A program made the position numbers and the translations under genes. The notes beneath the pieces are model-generated. The model saw only the letters and a list, made by a program, of their open reading frames with translations. It made no database searches and was not told the DNA's origin. 64,000 nucleotides of DNA from a virus, in IMG/VR virus record IMGVR_UViG_3300012988_000016, positions 244,896-308,895 of that record; one strand, written 5' to 3'. The first letter of the stretch is position 1. Every line of letters begins with the position of its first letter. Positions 49,502 to 56,054 of this stretch are shown piece after piece.

Positions 49502-50179
49502 CTATCGGGATCCCCCACGGGTCTGATGTGCTGAGCAATAGTGGGTAGGTAGCACCAAATGACCGACCGGCCCACTCAAGTCAGGTTTGGCATGATTCCA
49601 TGGGTCGTCAGGCCGGTCAGGGTCCGGTCCCACCATCACGACAGGAAGGAACGGACTACCAGATCGGGGCCGGCCACACCAACCATACAGCCTCCCCTCA
49701 TGGCCTACCGTCCCCCCATCAGTCCCCATACTGAAATGACGGCACCCACTGCAAAGCTGCGCCTCATCTCTGGCCGGCAACCCCTCCTGGATGCGATCCA
49801 ACCCCCGTTCGATCAGCCCTATGACTTGATACCGCTCAGCTGTCTGACTAAACCGATGTAGGTCCGGCCCCCAATTGGGCAAACCTTCGACCAAATGACC
49901 ATACAACGCCACATACCGGTCATCTAGTTCCGTCCTAGCAGCCGTCACCGCCAACATGCCGCCAATCAGGTTCCACGCCACCGCCTCATGGGAGCGAGGA
50001 TCTATCGCCTTCCCCTCACGGTCGATCGCTCGATTGATACCACTACGCTGTGGATTAGGCATCAAGGTCCAACCACCAATGTTAAATAGCCTCAGCAAAG
50101 CCTTGAGGTCATGGATCAACAACAACCTAACCCCCTCTTGAGGGTCCGGTCTATCAGGATACGACTTAGAAGTCGCCAA
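49502..50179 (-). CDS. DUF6197-like N-terminus with Cys-containing C-terminus (225 aa)
   Basis: LLIHDLKALLRLFNIGGWTL...AIDREGKAIDPRSHEAVAWN aligns with the relatives at 15204 and 29445, although the Cys pair of those copies is replaced by AWNLIGGM. The C-terminal half has CSGCRHFSMG and YGWCGRPRSG, likely zinc-binding. Confidence 0.65.
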   Translation of the reverse strand: MATSKSYPDRPDPQEGVRLLLIHDLKALLRLFNIGGWTLMPNPQRSGINRAIDREGKAIDPRSHEAVAWNLIGGMLAVTAARTELDDRYVALYGHLVEGLPNWGPDLHRFSQTAERYQVIGLIERGLDRIQEGLPARDEAQLCSGCRHFSMGTDGGTVGHEGRLYGWCGRPRSGSPFLPVVMVGPDPDRPDDPWNHAKPDLSGPVGHLVLPTHYCSAHQTRGGSR

Positions 50180-50489
50180 GCCCCATCTCCAACCCCATCA
50201 CCCTTCCAGCCTCCATCCATACAGCCCACCGACGCTTCAACGCCAGCTCGGCCATCCCTATATCCTCCCCCCACCCCTCAAACGTCAGATGGCGGTTACC
50301 CGATTGTACCCACATCTGGAGCTCAACCCTCACCTGGCTGGTCCCAGAATAGTGCCAATTAGGGTAATGGGAGACCATCAGTTTAATAGACCCTTGCCGA
50401 GCCTCATATGTCAACACCTCACGAGCCTGGTTGGGATTCTCCACAGATACCAACGGGAGCTGACGTCCCAAAAATTCAATGGTCTGCAT
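50166..50489 (-). CDS. 'FGRTL' family small protein, copy 2 (107 aa)
   Basis: MQTIEFLGRQLPLVSVENPN, a strand-rich middle, and a helical end (AELALKRRWAVWMEAG). Most divergent member of the family. Class A box 10 nt upstream. Confidence 0.65.
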   Translation of the reverse strand: MQTIEFLGRQLPLVSVENPNQAREVLTYEARQGSIKLMVSHYPNWHYSGTSQVRVELQMWVQSGNRHLTFEGWGEDIGMAELALKRRWAVWMEAGRVMGLEMGLGDF

Positions 50490-50499
50490 GCGGGTCCTC

Positions 50500-50505
50500 T
50501 ACACC
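50500..50505 (-). promoter_or_regulatory. Class A promoter box GGTGTA
   Basis: GTGGTGTAGAG, 10 nt before ATG 50489. Confidence 0.65.
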
Positions 50506-50508
50506 ACC

Positions 50509-50889
50509 CTACTGGAACAACACCCAATAGTAGACCGGCAACAGGTCAGGACCATCATCATGCCGTCGACTCACACACGTCTGTAGGTCATCCCCACACA
50601 TCAGACCGCCACTACACCAATGAACCCCATCCCGACACCAAGATAACCGGTCCACACATGTCAGGTCAGGTGCACACACCCGCCCACCCGTGCACCAATG
50701 CTGCCCGTCAGCACACCATTGGACCGATGTGACGCATTGCTGGCTATCAGGCGTACATACCTTCCCATGCGGACATAGATGCTGACCATCAGCACATGTG
50801 ACGTCCATCACCGGAGGAGGAGGAGGAGTGGGGTCGGCCTGACAAGACAGCAATACCAAACAGATGGCGAAAAGACAACGTTTACTCAT
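50509..50889 (-). CDS. Lipoprotein with three tandem Cys repeats (126 aa)
   Basis: Start MSKRCLFAICLVLLSC gives a lipobox LLSC; further ATGs upstream would break the signal. After a Pro-rich linker, three units of C-x-D-G-x-H-x-C-x4-x-C-x5-C: CADGQHLCPHGKVC, CADGQHWCTGGRVC, CRDGVHWCSGGLMC. Such repeats occur in myxobacterial surface lipoproteins. Confidence 0.75.
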   Translation of the reverse strand: MSKRCLFAICLVLLSCQADPTPPPPPVMDVTCADGQHLCPHGKVCTPDSQQCVTSVQWCADGQHWCTGGRVCAPDLTCVDRLSWCRDGVHWCSGGLMCGDDLQTCVSRRHDDGPDLLPVYYWVLFQ

Positions 50890-50968
50890 CTGGATACTCA
50901 AAATCAAACTCCCAAACCGACCAACCTGGCAGGCGAAGCAGGCCCTGTTGGGTGTTCTTGATGGTCAT
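50882..50968 (-). CDS. Very small protein (28 aa)
   Basis: MTIKNTQQGLLRLPGWSVWE; overlaps the next start by 8 nt. Too short to judge. Confidence 0.35.
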   Translation of the reverse strand: MTIKNTQQGLLRLPGWSVWEFDFEYPDE

Positions 50969-51268
50969 TTGCCAAACCCGAAATCGACAAGAAATCCGAA
51001 AATCTCGAAAGACCAATAATAACCAGCATTTAACTCAACAGATGGAAATTAGTCCATATTGCTTGACTATATTGATTCGCAAGAACCGTGCCGAGAGGAG
51101 GATGGTCAAGCAGCCTTGACCATCCTCCTACCAATCGAACCCCCTACCTACGATTTGCCAAAATGATTGCTCGGAAGTGCGGAAATAGAGTGACGCCCAC
51201 ATGACGGTGTGCATCGCTCTATCATGTCTCTGCCCATGGCTTCGGATCGTCTGGTTGGAGGTGATGGC
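50969..51268. other. 300-nt noncoding region
   Basis: AT-richer than the surroundings. Holds a 15-bp perfect hairpin (51096-51129), a TTGACTATATTGATTC stretch (51063-51078) that could be a host-type promoter, and an ATAGAG/CTCTAT pair (51197-51235). No convincing ORF; candidate for a small RNA. Confidence 0.5.
51096..51129. ncRNA. Perfect 15-bp hairpin, CAGC loop
   Basis: AGGAGGATGGTCAAG (51096-51110) and its reverse complement (51115-51129). No U-tract follows on either strand, so it is not a simple terminator. Confidence 0.5.
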
Positions 51269-51511
51269 TCAAGATTCGGCCGAATCTACGGTGGTGCCAC
51301 CTTCTTCTTGAGTATATGGTTGAGCATGATCGGGGCAGAACAGTTTCCAATCGAATGCTTGTACCCAACCTTCGGGCAATTCATTGTAGCGTGGGGATAG
51401 GAATGGTTGTTGGAAGAACGGGAAGGTGGGAGCGAGTTCAAGTTTTAGTTGTTCGGTCCTTGGGCAGCCGGGGTGTTGGCACATGGCGGTAGCTAGGATG
51501 TAGAGTTGCAT
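51269..51511 (-). CDS. 'LPxGW...CPxH' zinc protein, copy 1 (80 aa)
   Basis: Start MQLYILATAMCQHPGCPRTE by TGATG. Pattern: C-x3-G-C near residue 15, LPEGW near 50, FCPDHA near 63. Third of three tandem relatives. Likely one zinc site made by the two Cys pairs. Confidence 0.68.
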   Translation of the reverse strand: MQLYILATAMCQHPGCPRTEQLKLELAPTFPFFQQPFLSPRYNELPEGWVQAFDWKLFCPDHAQPYTQEEGGTTVDSAES

Positions 51512-51729
51512 CAGAACTCGCTTCCGTGATCGTATGAGCAATCGGGGCAGGCGATTCGGTGTCCGCCTCGGTAGTCAGGTTGGAGGGTCCAGCCTTGGGG
51601 CAGTTGGGTGGGAGGAAAGCTGAGCAACACTTGGTTGTCCACCAGGGGCTGGCGTTGGAGTTCTACCAGGTGGGCTTGTTGGCGACTGCAACCGACTTCA
51701 CAAGTGATGGTGGTTTGGAGGGTGATCAT
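51511..51729 (-). CDS. 'LPxGW...CPxC' zinc protein, copy 2 (72 aa)
   Basis: MITLQTTITCEVGCSRQQ...LPQGWTLQPDYRGGH...CPDCSYD. Middle member of the triplet; start by ATGA. Confidence 0.68.
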   Translation of the reverse strand: MITLQTTITCEVGCSRQQAHLVELQRQPLVDNQVLLSFPPTQLPQGWTLQPDYRGGHRIACPDCSYDHGSEF

Positions 51730-51932
51730 GGGAATTCGATCGAATGAGCGGGACACACCACGGTCGAGTGGGCGGCCCAGAGGTTTAGGATCCGTCTCCA
51801 GCCAGGCGGTAGTTTCTTGCCCATGACGGGGCCACTCATCCCCACCACAGGTTCTAGGCCTAGGAGGAAGGGTTCTTCCTTGTTGCAGCCCTGGACTTCA
51901 CAGCAGGCCAAAGCTTGGACGAAGACCGGCAT
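51726..51932 (-). CDS. 'LPxGW...CPxH' zinc protein, copy 3 (68 aa)
   Basis: MPVFVQALACCEVQGCNKEE...LPPGWRRILN...VCPAHS. First gene of the triplet; class A box 10 nt upstream. Confidence 0.68.
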   Translation of the reverse strand: MPVFVQALACCEVQGCNKEEPFLLGLEPVVGMSGPVMGKKLPPGWRRILNLWAAHSTVVCPAHSIEFP

Positions 51933-51942
51933 AGGGTGGTTC

Positions 51943-51948
51943 TACACC
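51943..51948 (-). promoter_or_regulatory. Class A promoter box GGTGTA
   Basis: CTCGGTGTAGAA, 10 nt before ATG 51932. Confidence 0.65.
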
Positions 51949-51969
51949 GAGGGATGGTGATGGGCAGGC

Positions 51970-51997
51970 TTAAGCGGTTGGCAGTTGGGCCGTATGG
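51970..51997 (+). promoter_or_regulatory. Class B promoter element
   Basis: TTAAGCGG (51970-51977), 12 nt, CCGTATGG (51990-51997), 6 nt to ATG 52004. Confidence 0.6.
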
Positions 51998-52003
51998 TCT
52001 GGC

Positions 52004-52303
52004 ATGCCGAACACCAAGCTGGATGAAGCCGAGCAAGCCATGATGGCCCAGATTTTCCAAACCCGTAAGGAAGTGGGTCAGGATGTCGATAAGGCGCTGG
52101 AGCGGTTACGTCCCCAAAACAAGCTGGACTATTTGGTTACCCAAAAGGTCTTGGCGGGCTATACGGCCTATCCGGATAAGGATGGGAACGATACGCTGTG
52201 CCTCCAGTTCCTCAATGGCGACAGTGTGGTGATCCAGGCTACTCCGATCCAAAACGGTTATTCGGCCGGTCTGTTGGTGGACGGTGAAGAGGTGGTGCCT
52301 TAA
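52004..52303 (+). CDS. Hypothetical protein (99 aa)
   Basis: Helical first half (KLDEAEQAMMAQIFQTRKEV), strand-rich second half (DTLCLQFLNGDSVVIQATP). Unrecognised. Confidence 0.7.
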   Translation: MPNTKLDEAEQAMMAQIFQTRKEVGQDVDKALERLRPQNKLDYLVTQKVLAGYTAYPDKDGNDTLCLQFLNGDSVVIQATPIQNGYSAGLLVDGEEVVP

Positions 52304-52327
52304 TCTTTCGAGGCTGGGGCCGTTCTA
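52300..52327 (+). promoter_or_regulatory. Class B promoter element
   Basis: TTAATCTT (52300-52307), 12 nt, CCGTTCTA (52320-52327), 5 nt to ATG 52333. Overlaps the previous stop. Confidence 0.78.
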
Positions 52328-52332
52328 TCAGC

Positions 52333-52566
52333 ATGTTCCTCTTGTTGCTGAAGACTGAAAAGAACGCTGGCATCAACCTGAACTTCGTTGGCATGTATCC
52401 CTCCAAGGAGCGGGCCGAGCGACGGGTGGGGCCGGAGTACAAGGAGTTCCAGGAGGCTGGCTTCGGCCGATACCGCATGCTGGGTGGGATGGCCGACATT
52501 GATGCCAAAGCGGTTTGGGAGACCAGCAGCTGGCAAGGAGCCACCTACTTGTTAGCTTGGTACTGA
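52333..52566 (+). CDS. Hypothetical small protein (77 aa)
   Basis: MFLLLLKTEKNAGINLNFVG, a charged helix (SKERAERRVGPEYKEFQEAG) and strand end. Unrecognised. Confidence 0.7.
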   Translation: MFLLLLKTEKNAGINLNFVGMYPSKERAERRVGPEYKEFQEAGFGRYRMLGGMADIDAKAVWETSSWQGATYLLAWY

Positions 52567-52573
52567 TAGGCCC

Positions 52574-52601
52574 TTAACTCTTCAGAAGGACAGCCGTTTA
52601 T
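52574..52601 (+). promoter_or_regulatory. Class B promoter element
   Basis: TTAACTCT (52574-52581), 12 nt, CCGTTTAT (52594-52601), 4 nt to ATG 52606. Confidence 0.72.
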
Positions 52602-52605
52602 ATCA

Positions 52606-52763
52606 ATGAAGCGGCTGGTTCGGTTCCCCCACGGGGCTAGCCCAGACGGAGAAGGGACGGCTTCGGGGAGATCCGGTCTGGGGACCTTTTGGAGGATGGA
52701 TTCCCCCGTCCCCGTGGGTCAGAAGGGCGGGCTTGCCGTGACGGCTGAGCGCCCTGTTGATGA
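52606..52763. ncRNA. Structured RNA candidate between facing class B promoters
   Basis: CCCACGGGG (52628-52636) pairs with CCCCGTGGG (52710-52718); inside, CCCAGAC (52641-52647) pairs with GTCTGGG (52676-52682). A class B element points into this segment from each side. A 61-residue plus-strand ORF (52606-52791, MKRLVRFPHGASPDGEGTAS) is possible but low-complexity and Gly/Arg-rich; the minus strand is open but lacks ATG. I favour RNA, plus-strand or both. Confidence 0.5.
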
Positions 52764-52791
52764 TAGAACGGCCATGGTGGGGAGAAGTTAA
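52764..52791 (-). promoter_or_regulatory. Class B promoter element with no ATG after it
   Basis: TTAACTTC (52791-52784), 12 nt, CCGTTCTA (52771-52764): exact consensus, but the expected start position holds ATC. Confidence 0.72.
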
Positions 52792-52794
52792 GGC

Positions 52795-52923
52795 TCACCA
52801 CAGCTTCGGTAATTTTCGAATCCCCCGGTCGATCGCCAACGCTAGGCAGATCACCACATTGTTGACCAGCTCTTCCATCCTAGCATCGAGGCGGGCCAGG
52901 ATCCCTTTGGGCTTTTGAGGCAT
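52795..52923 (-). CDS. Small basic protein (42 aa)
   Basis: MPQKPKGILARLDARMEELV, a helix with hydrophobic VVICLALAI and basic end. Ends 4 nt before the class B element. Confidence 0.5.
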   Translation of the reverse strand: MPQKPKGILARLDARMEELVNNVVICLALAIDRGIRKLPKLW

Positions 52924-52952
52924 CGGTCCTCAGCTTAGCCCAAAGGGGCCTA

Positions 52953-53189
52953 TCAAGCAATTGGTTTGGGTTTGGATGACCGCTTACGGTCTTGTCGCAA
53001 GATCTCTCGTTCGATGATTCTGGCCAGAAGGTTTCGTTCCGAACCATTGAGGTTGTGGCACGTACTGGCAGCCAGTACGGCGTATTCGGTCACTGTGATG
53101 GGGGTCGACTTGTTCATGGTAGGATGCTGGGGACAGGGGCTATTGAGTACCAGGATACTCAATAGCCCGCATTTGGGGCAACGATTCAT
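52953..53189 (-). CDS. Small protein with N-terminal Cys cluster (78 aa)
   Basis: MNRCPKCGLLSILVLNSPCP: CxxC then Cys, probable zinc knuckle; helical, basic C-terminus. ATGA overlap upstream. Confidence 0.65.
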   Translation of the reverse strand: MNRCPKCGLLSILVLNSPCPQHPTMNKSTPITVTEYAVLAASTCHNLNGSERNLLARIIEREILRQDRKRSSKPKPIA

Positions 53190-53443
53190 GCGGTGATGTA
53201 AGCGTTGGCTGGCAGCCGGCGATCCAATAGTTGGCGGGCCAGGCTGTATTGAGTGCCCTCAGGGGTGAGGGTCCCAAGGCTGCCGTACTGATGGTCTTCA
53301 TTGCCATGTCGGGCTGTGAACTCGCCCGTGCGGCTACAACAGTAGAGGTCCTTGCCATCCAGGCGGCCGAGGAAGCGGCATTCATCGCAGTCGTGCTGGT
53401 ATAGGGGGCGGACCATTCGAGCAACCAACTTGGCGGTCTTCAT
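53186..53443 (-). CDS. Small Cys/His zinc protein (85 aa)
   Basis: HDCDECRFLGRLDGKDLYCC, then FTARHGNEDHQYGSLG: the D-C-D-x-C-x-F-L-G...D-L-Y-x-C...R-x-G pattern is common among phage and bacterial small proteins of unknown role. Confidence 0.7.
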   Translation of the reverse strand: MKTAKLVARMVRPLYQHDCDECRFLGRLDGKDLYCCSRTGEFTARHGNEDHQYGSLGTLTPEGTQYSLARQLLDRRLPANAYITA

Positions 53444-53452
53444 GATGCATGA

Positions 53453-53480
53453 TAGAACGGAAGTCGGTTTTGGAACTTAA
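53453..53480 (-). promoter_or_regulatory. Class B promoter element
   Basis: TTAAGTTC (53480-53473), 12 nt, CCGTTCTA (53460-53453), 9 nt to ATG 53443. Confidence 0.72.
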
Positions 53481-53488
53481 GGGACAGG

Positions 53489-53680
53489 ATGACGGTTGAT
53501 CAGATCCTAGCAGGGTGGCGGAACGGGACGCTAAATAGGGCGGAGCTTATTAGCGGTTTGGCTCAGCTGGAGGTGCCCTTGGAAGAGCTCTACTTGCCGG
53601 AAGGCATGGCGGCCGATGTGGAGCGGTTGAGGGCCGCTATCGGGCGGGGAGAGGCCTTCACGGTAGAGGCCAAGGCTTAG
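53489..53680 (+). CDS. Small helical protein (63 aa)
   Basis: MTVDQILAGWRNGTLNRAEL; helices with LPEGMAADVERLRAAIGRGE. No clear plus-strand promoter box. Convergent with 53677-53871 (4-nt overlap). Confidence 0.6.
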   Translation: MTVDQILAGWRNGTLNRAELISGLAQLEVPLEELYLPEGMAADVERLRAAIGRGEAFTVEAKA

Positions 53681-53871
53681 TCGTTATTGACGGTCAGCGC
53701 CGAATTGGTGACCCACACTGCTGTTCCGAAATGGGTCACCTTATCGTAATCCGACAGGTCTCGGCCCAACCCTTCCTTGAAGTACTCTTCGAGCATCTGA
53801 GGTTCCAGCTCAGGAGTGGTGACCAACACTTCAGTACCGTCAGAGTAGCTGATCAGGGTGAGGGTTGGCAT
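53677..53871 (-). CDS. Small protein (64 aa)
   Basis: Beta then helix: MPTLTLISYSDGTEVLVTTP, LEPQMLEEYFKEGLGRDLSD. Class A box 9 nt upstream. Confidence 0.65.
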   Translation of the reverse strand: MPTLTLISYSDGTEVLVTTPELEPQMLEEYFKEGLGRDLSDYDKVTHFGTAVWVTNSALTVNND

Positions 53872-53874
53872 CCC

Positions 53875-54315
53875 TCACTTTACACCGATGACGGTCCCAC
53901 ACCACATGAATTCCTGCATGTTGGGGACCTTTTTGGCCAAGGCTTGGATCAAGCTGACCACACGGCCGTAGGTCATTGCATCTTGTAGATGACGGACACC
54001 GACCGGCTGTTGCTTGATCGTGTAGTAGAGGTCATCGTAGAACACTACTTCGACGACCCTGGTTTGGCCGCTGTAGCACCATACTTGTGCGATCTGGCGG
54101 GGTTCTTGATCGGTTGGCCCGTGGACCCAATCATCCTGATTGAGGATCCCTTCAGCCGTCTCTTGGATCAGTTTGAGTGAGTAGCGTGTGGCTTTTAGCG
54201 GCTCTCTGCTGCCAGGGCAACCGAAACCATCAGCTCCGATGTGGTTGCAGATCTTACCCCCATAGATGTGTTGATCAGTCTTGCAGACGGGACAGGTGAC
54301 TAGGTGGCGTTCCAT
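53875..54315 (-). CDS. Zinc-binding protein (146 aa)
   Basis: Start MERHLVTCPVCKTDQHIYGG follows the previous stop. CPVC, then ICNHIGADGFGCPG, forms a ribbon; the rest is mixed (VVEVVFYDDLYYTIKQQ). Unrecognised. Confidence 0.65.
   Translation of the reverse strand: MERHLVTCPVCKTDQHIYGGKICNHIGADGFGCPGSREPLKATRYSLKLIQETAEGILNQDDWVHGPTDQEPRQIAQVWCYSGQTRVVEVVFYDDLYYTIKQQPVGVRHLQDAMTYGRVVSLIQALAKKVPNMQEFMWCGTVIGVK
53881..53886 (-). promoter_or_regulatory. Class A promoter box GGTGTA
   Basis: ATCGGTGTAAAG, 9 nt before ATG 53871; inside the end of the upstream gene. Confidence 0.65.
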
Positions 54316-54317
54316 GT

Positions 54318-54614
54318 TCAGACTCCGTAGACCTTGCAATTGAGGTCTTTCCAGTCTTGACCCACCTGACCGTCCAGCCATTCGTTGTACTGCCGGCGGG
54401 CCACTTGGGCGCACTCCTGGTACAGCTCTGTGGTCATGCCGACGGGGTTGCTCAACAGGTGGATACGGGTCTCACCATCAATGAAGTCGGCCGCGTAGCG
54501 GAGCAGTTGGCGGCCCAGCATCACCTCAACCACACAAGGAGCTCCAGAGCCGTCTGGATAGGGCTTGCCTGAGTTGGTGGAGCATTTGAGGCTGTTAGGG
54601 GTGGGCTGGTTCAT
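54318..54614 (-). CDS. Hypothetical protein (98 aa)
   Basis: MNQPTPNSLKCSTNSGKPYP, strands (CVVEVMLGRQLLRYAADF), helical end. Class B element upstream. Confidence 0.65.
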   Translation of the reverse strand: MNQPTPNSLKCSTNSGKPYPDGSGAPCVVEVMLGRQLLRYAADFIDGETRIHLLSNPVGMTTELYQECAQVARRQYNEWLDGQVGQDWKDLNCKVYGV

Positions 54615-54620
54615 GTCTGA

Positions 54621-54648
54621 TGGAACGGAAGCCAGGTGGGGAAGTTAA
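54621..54648 (-). promoter_or_regulatory. Class B promoter element
   Basis: TTAACTTC (54648-54641), 12 nt, CCGTTCCA (54628-54621), 6 nt to ATG 54614. Confidence 0.78.
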
Positions 54649-54661
54649 GGCTTCCCCACCC

Positions 54662-54895
54662 TCAGGGTTCGTTCTTGCCCAAACAAATCATCAAGCGAGT
54701 TCGGGTCTCGACGGAAGGTTCGGGAAAGGGTCTGGATTCCGATCGAGTGACGATCAGCTCTGGGCAGGCACCTTGCTGGTTACCCTGTACCGGCATTTGG
54801 GCCAACTGTCCGACCAGTAGGGCGATCAAGTCGGTCGCCTCTTGTCGGGTCAGGACCAGGACATCAAAGTTGGTTTGGGGGATTTGTCTGGCCAT
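54662..54895 (-). CDS. Hypothetical protein (77 aa)
   Basis: Start MARQIPQTNFDVLVLTRQEA; mixed, with ATDLIALLVGQLAQMPVQGN. Overlaps the end of the upstream zinc protein by 32 nt. Confidence 0.6.
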   Translation of the reverse strand: MARQIPQTNFDVLVLTRQEATDLIALLVGQLAQMPVQGNQQGACPELIVTRSESRPFPEPSVETRTRLMICLGKNEP

Positions 54896-55034
54896 GATCA
54901 GGCTTCTCGGGCGCTTCCTTTGGACCATCAGGGAGATCGATGAACCAATTCTTTTCGCAGAGGATTGAGCAGTAGCCGCCAATAGCATCAATGAGGCGGC
55001 CGCAGCCTTGGCAATTCGTTGGTGTGGAATACAT
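54864..55034 (-). CDS. Small zinc-knuckle protein (56 aa)
   Basis: MYSTPTNCQGCGRLIDAIGG, YCSILCEKNW: two Cys pairs; Pro/Lys-rich tail. Confidence 0.6.
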   Translation of the reverse strand: MYSTPTNCQGCGRLIDAIGGYCSILCEKNWFIDLPDGPKEAPEKPDHGQTNPPNQL

Positions 55035-55041
55035 GGTGTTC

Positions 55042-55320
55042 CTAGGTACTGTGGAGGAAATCGGTGCAGTCTCTGGCTGTTTGGAGGATTTTTTCTTTGA
55101 GAGCGGCCTCAGCCTTGGTCAACGTACCGGCGCAGAGGGTGAGGAAGGTCTTGTTGATCGTCACTGAGATCTGCCAGAAGTCTCCGCCGTCGGGTGGGGT
55201 CTGGTGTTGCACTTGGATGTGAGGCTTGCCCTGCTGTTCAGCGTTACTGTAGTGTTCCTTGTAGCCAGGCACAGCGTGTAGGGTTTGGCCTAAGACTTGA
55301 ATGGTGGAGGGGGTATCCAT
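55042..55320 (-). CDS. 'FGRTL' family small protein, copy 3 (92 aa)
   Basis: STIQVLGQTLHAVPGYKEHY, then PHIQVQHQTP, then LTKAEAALKEKILQTA: the family's three parts. Closest to copy 1 at 48707. Function unknown. Confidence 0.7.
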   Translation of the reverse strand: MDTPSTIQVLGQTLHAVPGYKEHYSNAEQQGKPHIQVQHQTPPDGGDFWQISVTINKTFLTLCAGTLTKAEAALKEKILQTARDCTDFLHST

Positions 55321-55322
55321 GG

Positions 55323-55523
55323 TCAGATCTTGGTAGCCTGTTGGCGGCTCCAGTAGCAGACCCTACACCCACAGGGACGGCGAGCCATGAAGGCAGCTTT
55401 GAACTGTTCCTGTACGGCTGGAATGTCGACCACCAGCAGCTTGGCGACCCGCTTGGAGTGACGGGCTAGGATCTGGGCATTCATGCGGAGGGCTTCCGCC
55501 TCGTGAACCTGTAGGGTGATCAT
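55323..55523 (-). CDS. Hypothetical small protein (66 aa)
   Basis: Helical with basic middle, ending RRPCGCRVCYWSRQQ, a CxCxxC that may bind metal. Class B element upstream. Confidence 0.65.
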   Translation of the reverse strand: MITLQVHEAEALRMNAQILARHSKRVAKLLVVDIPAVQEQFKAAFMARRPCGCRVCYWSRQQATKI

Positions 55524-55529
55524 GATTGA

Positions 55530-55557
55530 TGGAACGGAACCTAGGACGGGAAGTTAA
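55530..55557 (-). promoter_or_regulatory. Class B promoter element
   Basis: TTAACTTC (55557-55550), 12 nt, CCGTTCCA (55537-55530), 6 nt to ATG 55523. Confidence 0.78.
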
Positions 55558-55793
55558 GCTCCAACCACGCAATAGAGCGTGCCTGGATTGAGGCGTTCGA
55601 GCTCTAGGCGACGAGCATTCGCCTCAGCGGTTTGCTCAGCCGTGAAGGCGTTTAGGCGGTATTCTGCTGAGGTGAATCGGGCTCGACTAACCGATCCATC
55701 CTTGTTGAGGCGTTTGACCAACAGGGTCTTGGTTGAGACCATATCGGTCCAATGTTTGGCCTGTAAGGCTCGGAAGGCGGCGGTGGGTTTCAT
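55554..55793 (-). CDS. Hypothetical small basic protein (79 aa)
   Basis: MKPTAAFRALQAKHWTDMVS, strands (LLVKRLNKDGSVSRARF) and helix. Unlike its neighbours it lies about 88 nt from its class B element, after a structured leader. Confidence 0.6.
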   Translation of the reverse strand: MKPTAAFRALQAKHWTDMVSTKTLLVKRLNKDGSVSRARFTSAEYRLNAFTAEQTAEANARRLELERLNPGTLYCVVGA

Positions 55794-55796
55794 GAG

Positions 55797-55881
55797 CTTT
55801 GGTTGGAAAAGGGACGCTGACCGTGCCGGCCCAGTCCCTAGGGCCTATCGGGCGTCGGACTCACCGGTCAGCGTTACCTAC
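55797..55881 (-). ncRNA. Structured leader or small RNA
   Basis: ACGCTGACCG (55874-55865) pairs with CGGTCAGCGT (55823-55814), 10 bp; inside, AGTCC (55861-55857) pairs with GGACT (55837-55833). Lies between a consensus class B element and ATG 55793. Confidence 0.55.
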
Positions 55882-55909
55882 TAGAACGGATGGGGGAGCG
55901 AGAAGTTAA
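55882..55909 (-). promoter_or_regulatory. Class B promoter element (consensus)
   Basis: TTAACTTC (55909-55902), 12 nt, CCGTTCTA (55889-55882). No ATG at 5-6 nt; a structured leader follows. Confidence 0.78.
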
Positions 55910-56054
55910 CCCTCTTGATACACCCCTATGTTGGGTTAACGATGGCCCTTGTTACTCAATCGGATAAGTAAACTGCGAGCAAAAATGACCGAAAACGCCT
56001 ATTCTAGGACACAGTTTCGATGTATGTAGAATCTACTTGTAAGGCGAGCCATGT
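55910..56054. other. 145-nt gap before the integrase-like/GIY-YIG gene
   Basis: AT-rich, without class A or B boxes. TTGTTACTC...TAAGTAAAC (55949-55972) could be a host-type promoter. No repeat that would mark an attachment or homing site was seen by eye. Confidence 0.4.

Noticed and set aside
52606-52791. 61-codon ORF as a confident gene
   Set aside because: It starts at the right distance from a promoter but composition is Gly/Arg-rich, and the segment is palindromic with an opposing promoter; listed as RNA candidate instead.
55797-55860. Similarity of GGCCGGCACGGTC to the start of HDV ribozyme
   Set aside because: Only a short GC-rich match; the nested pseudoknot pairings were not found.
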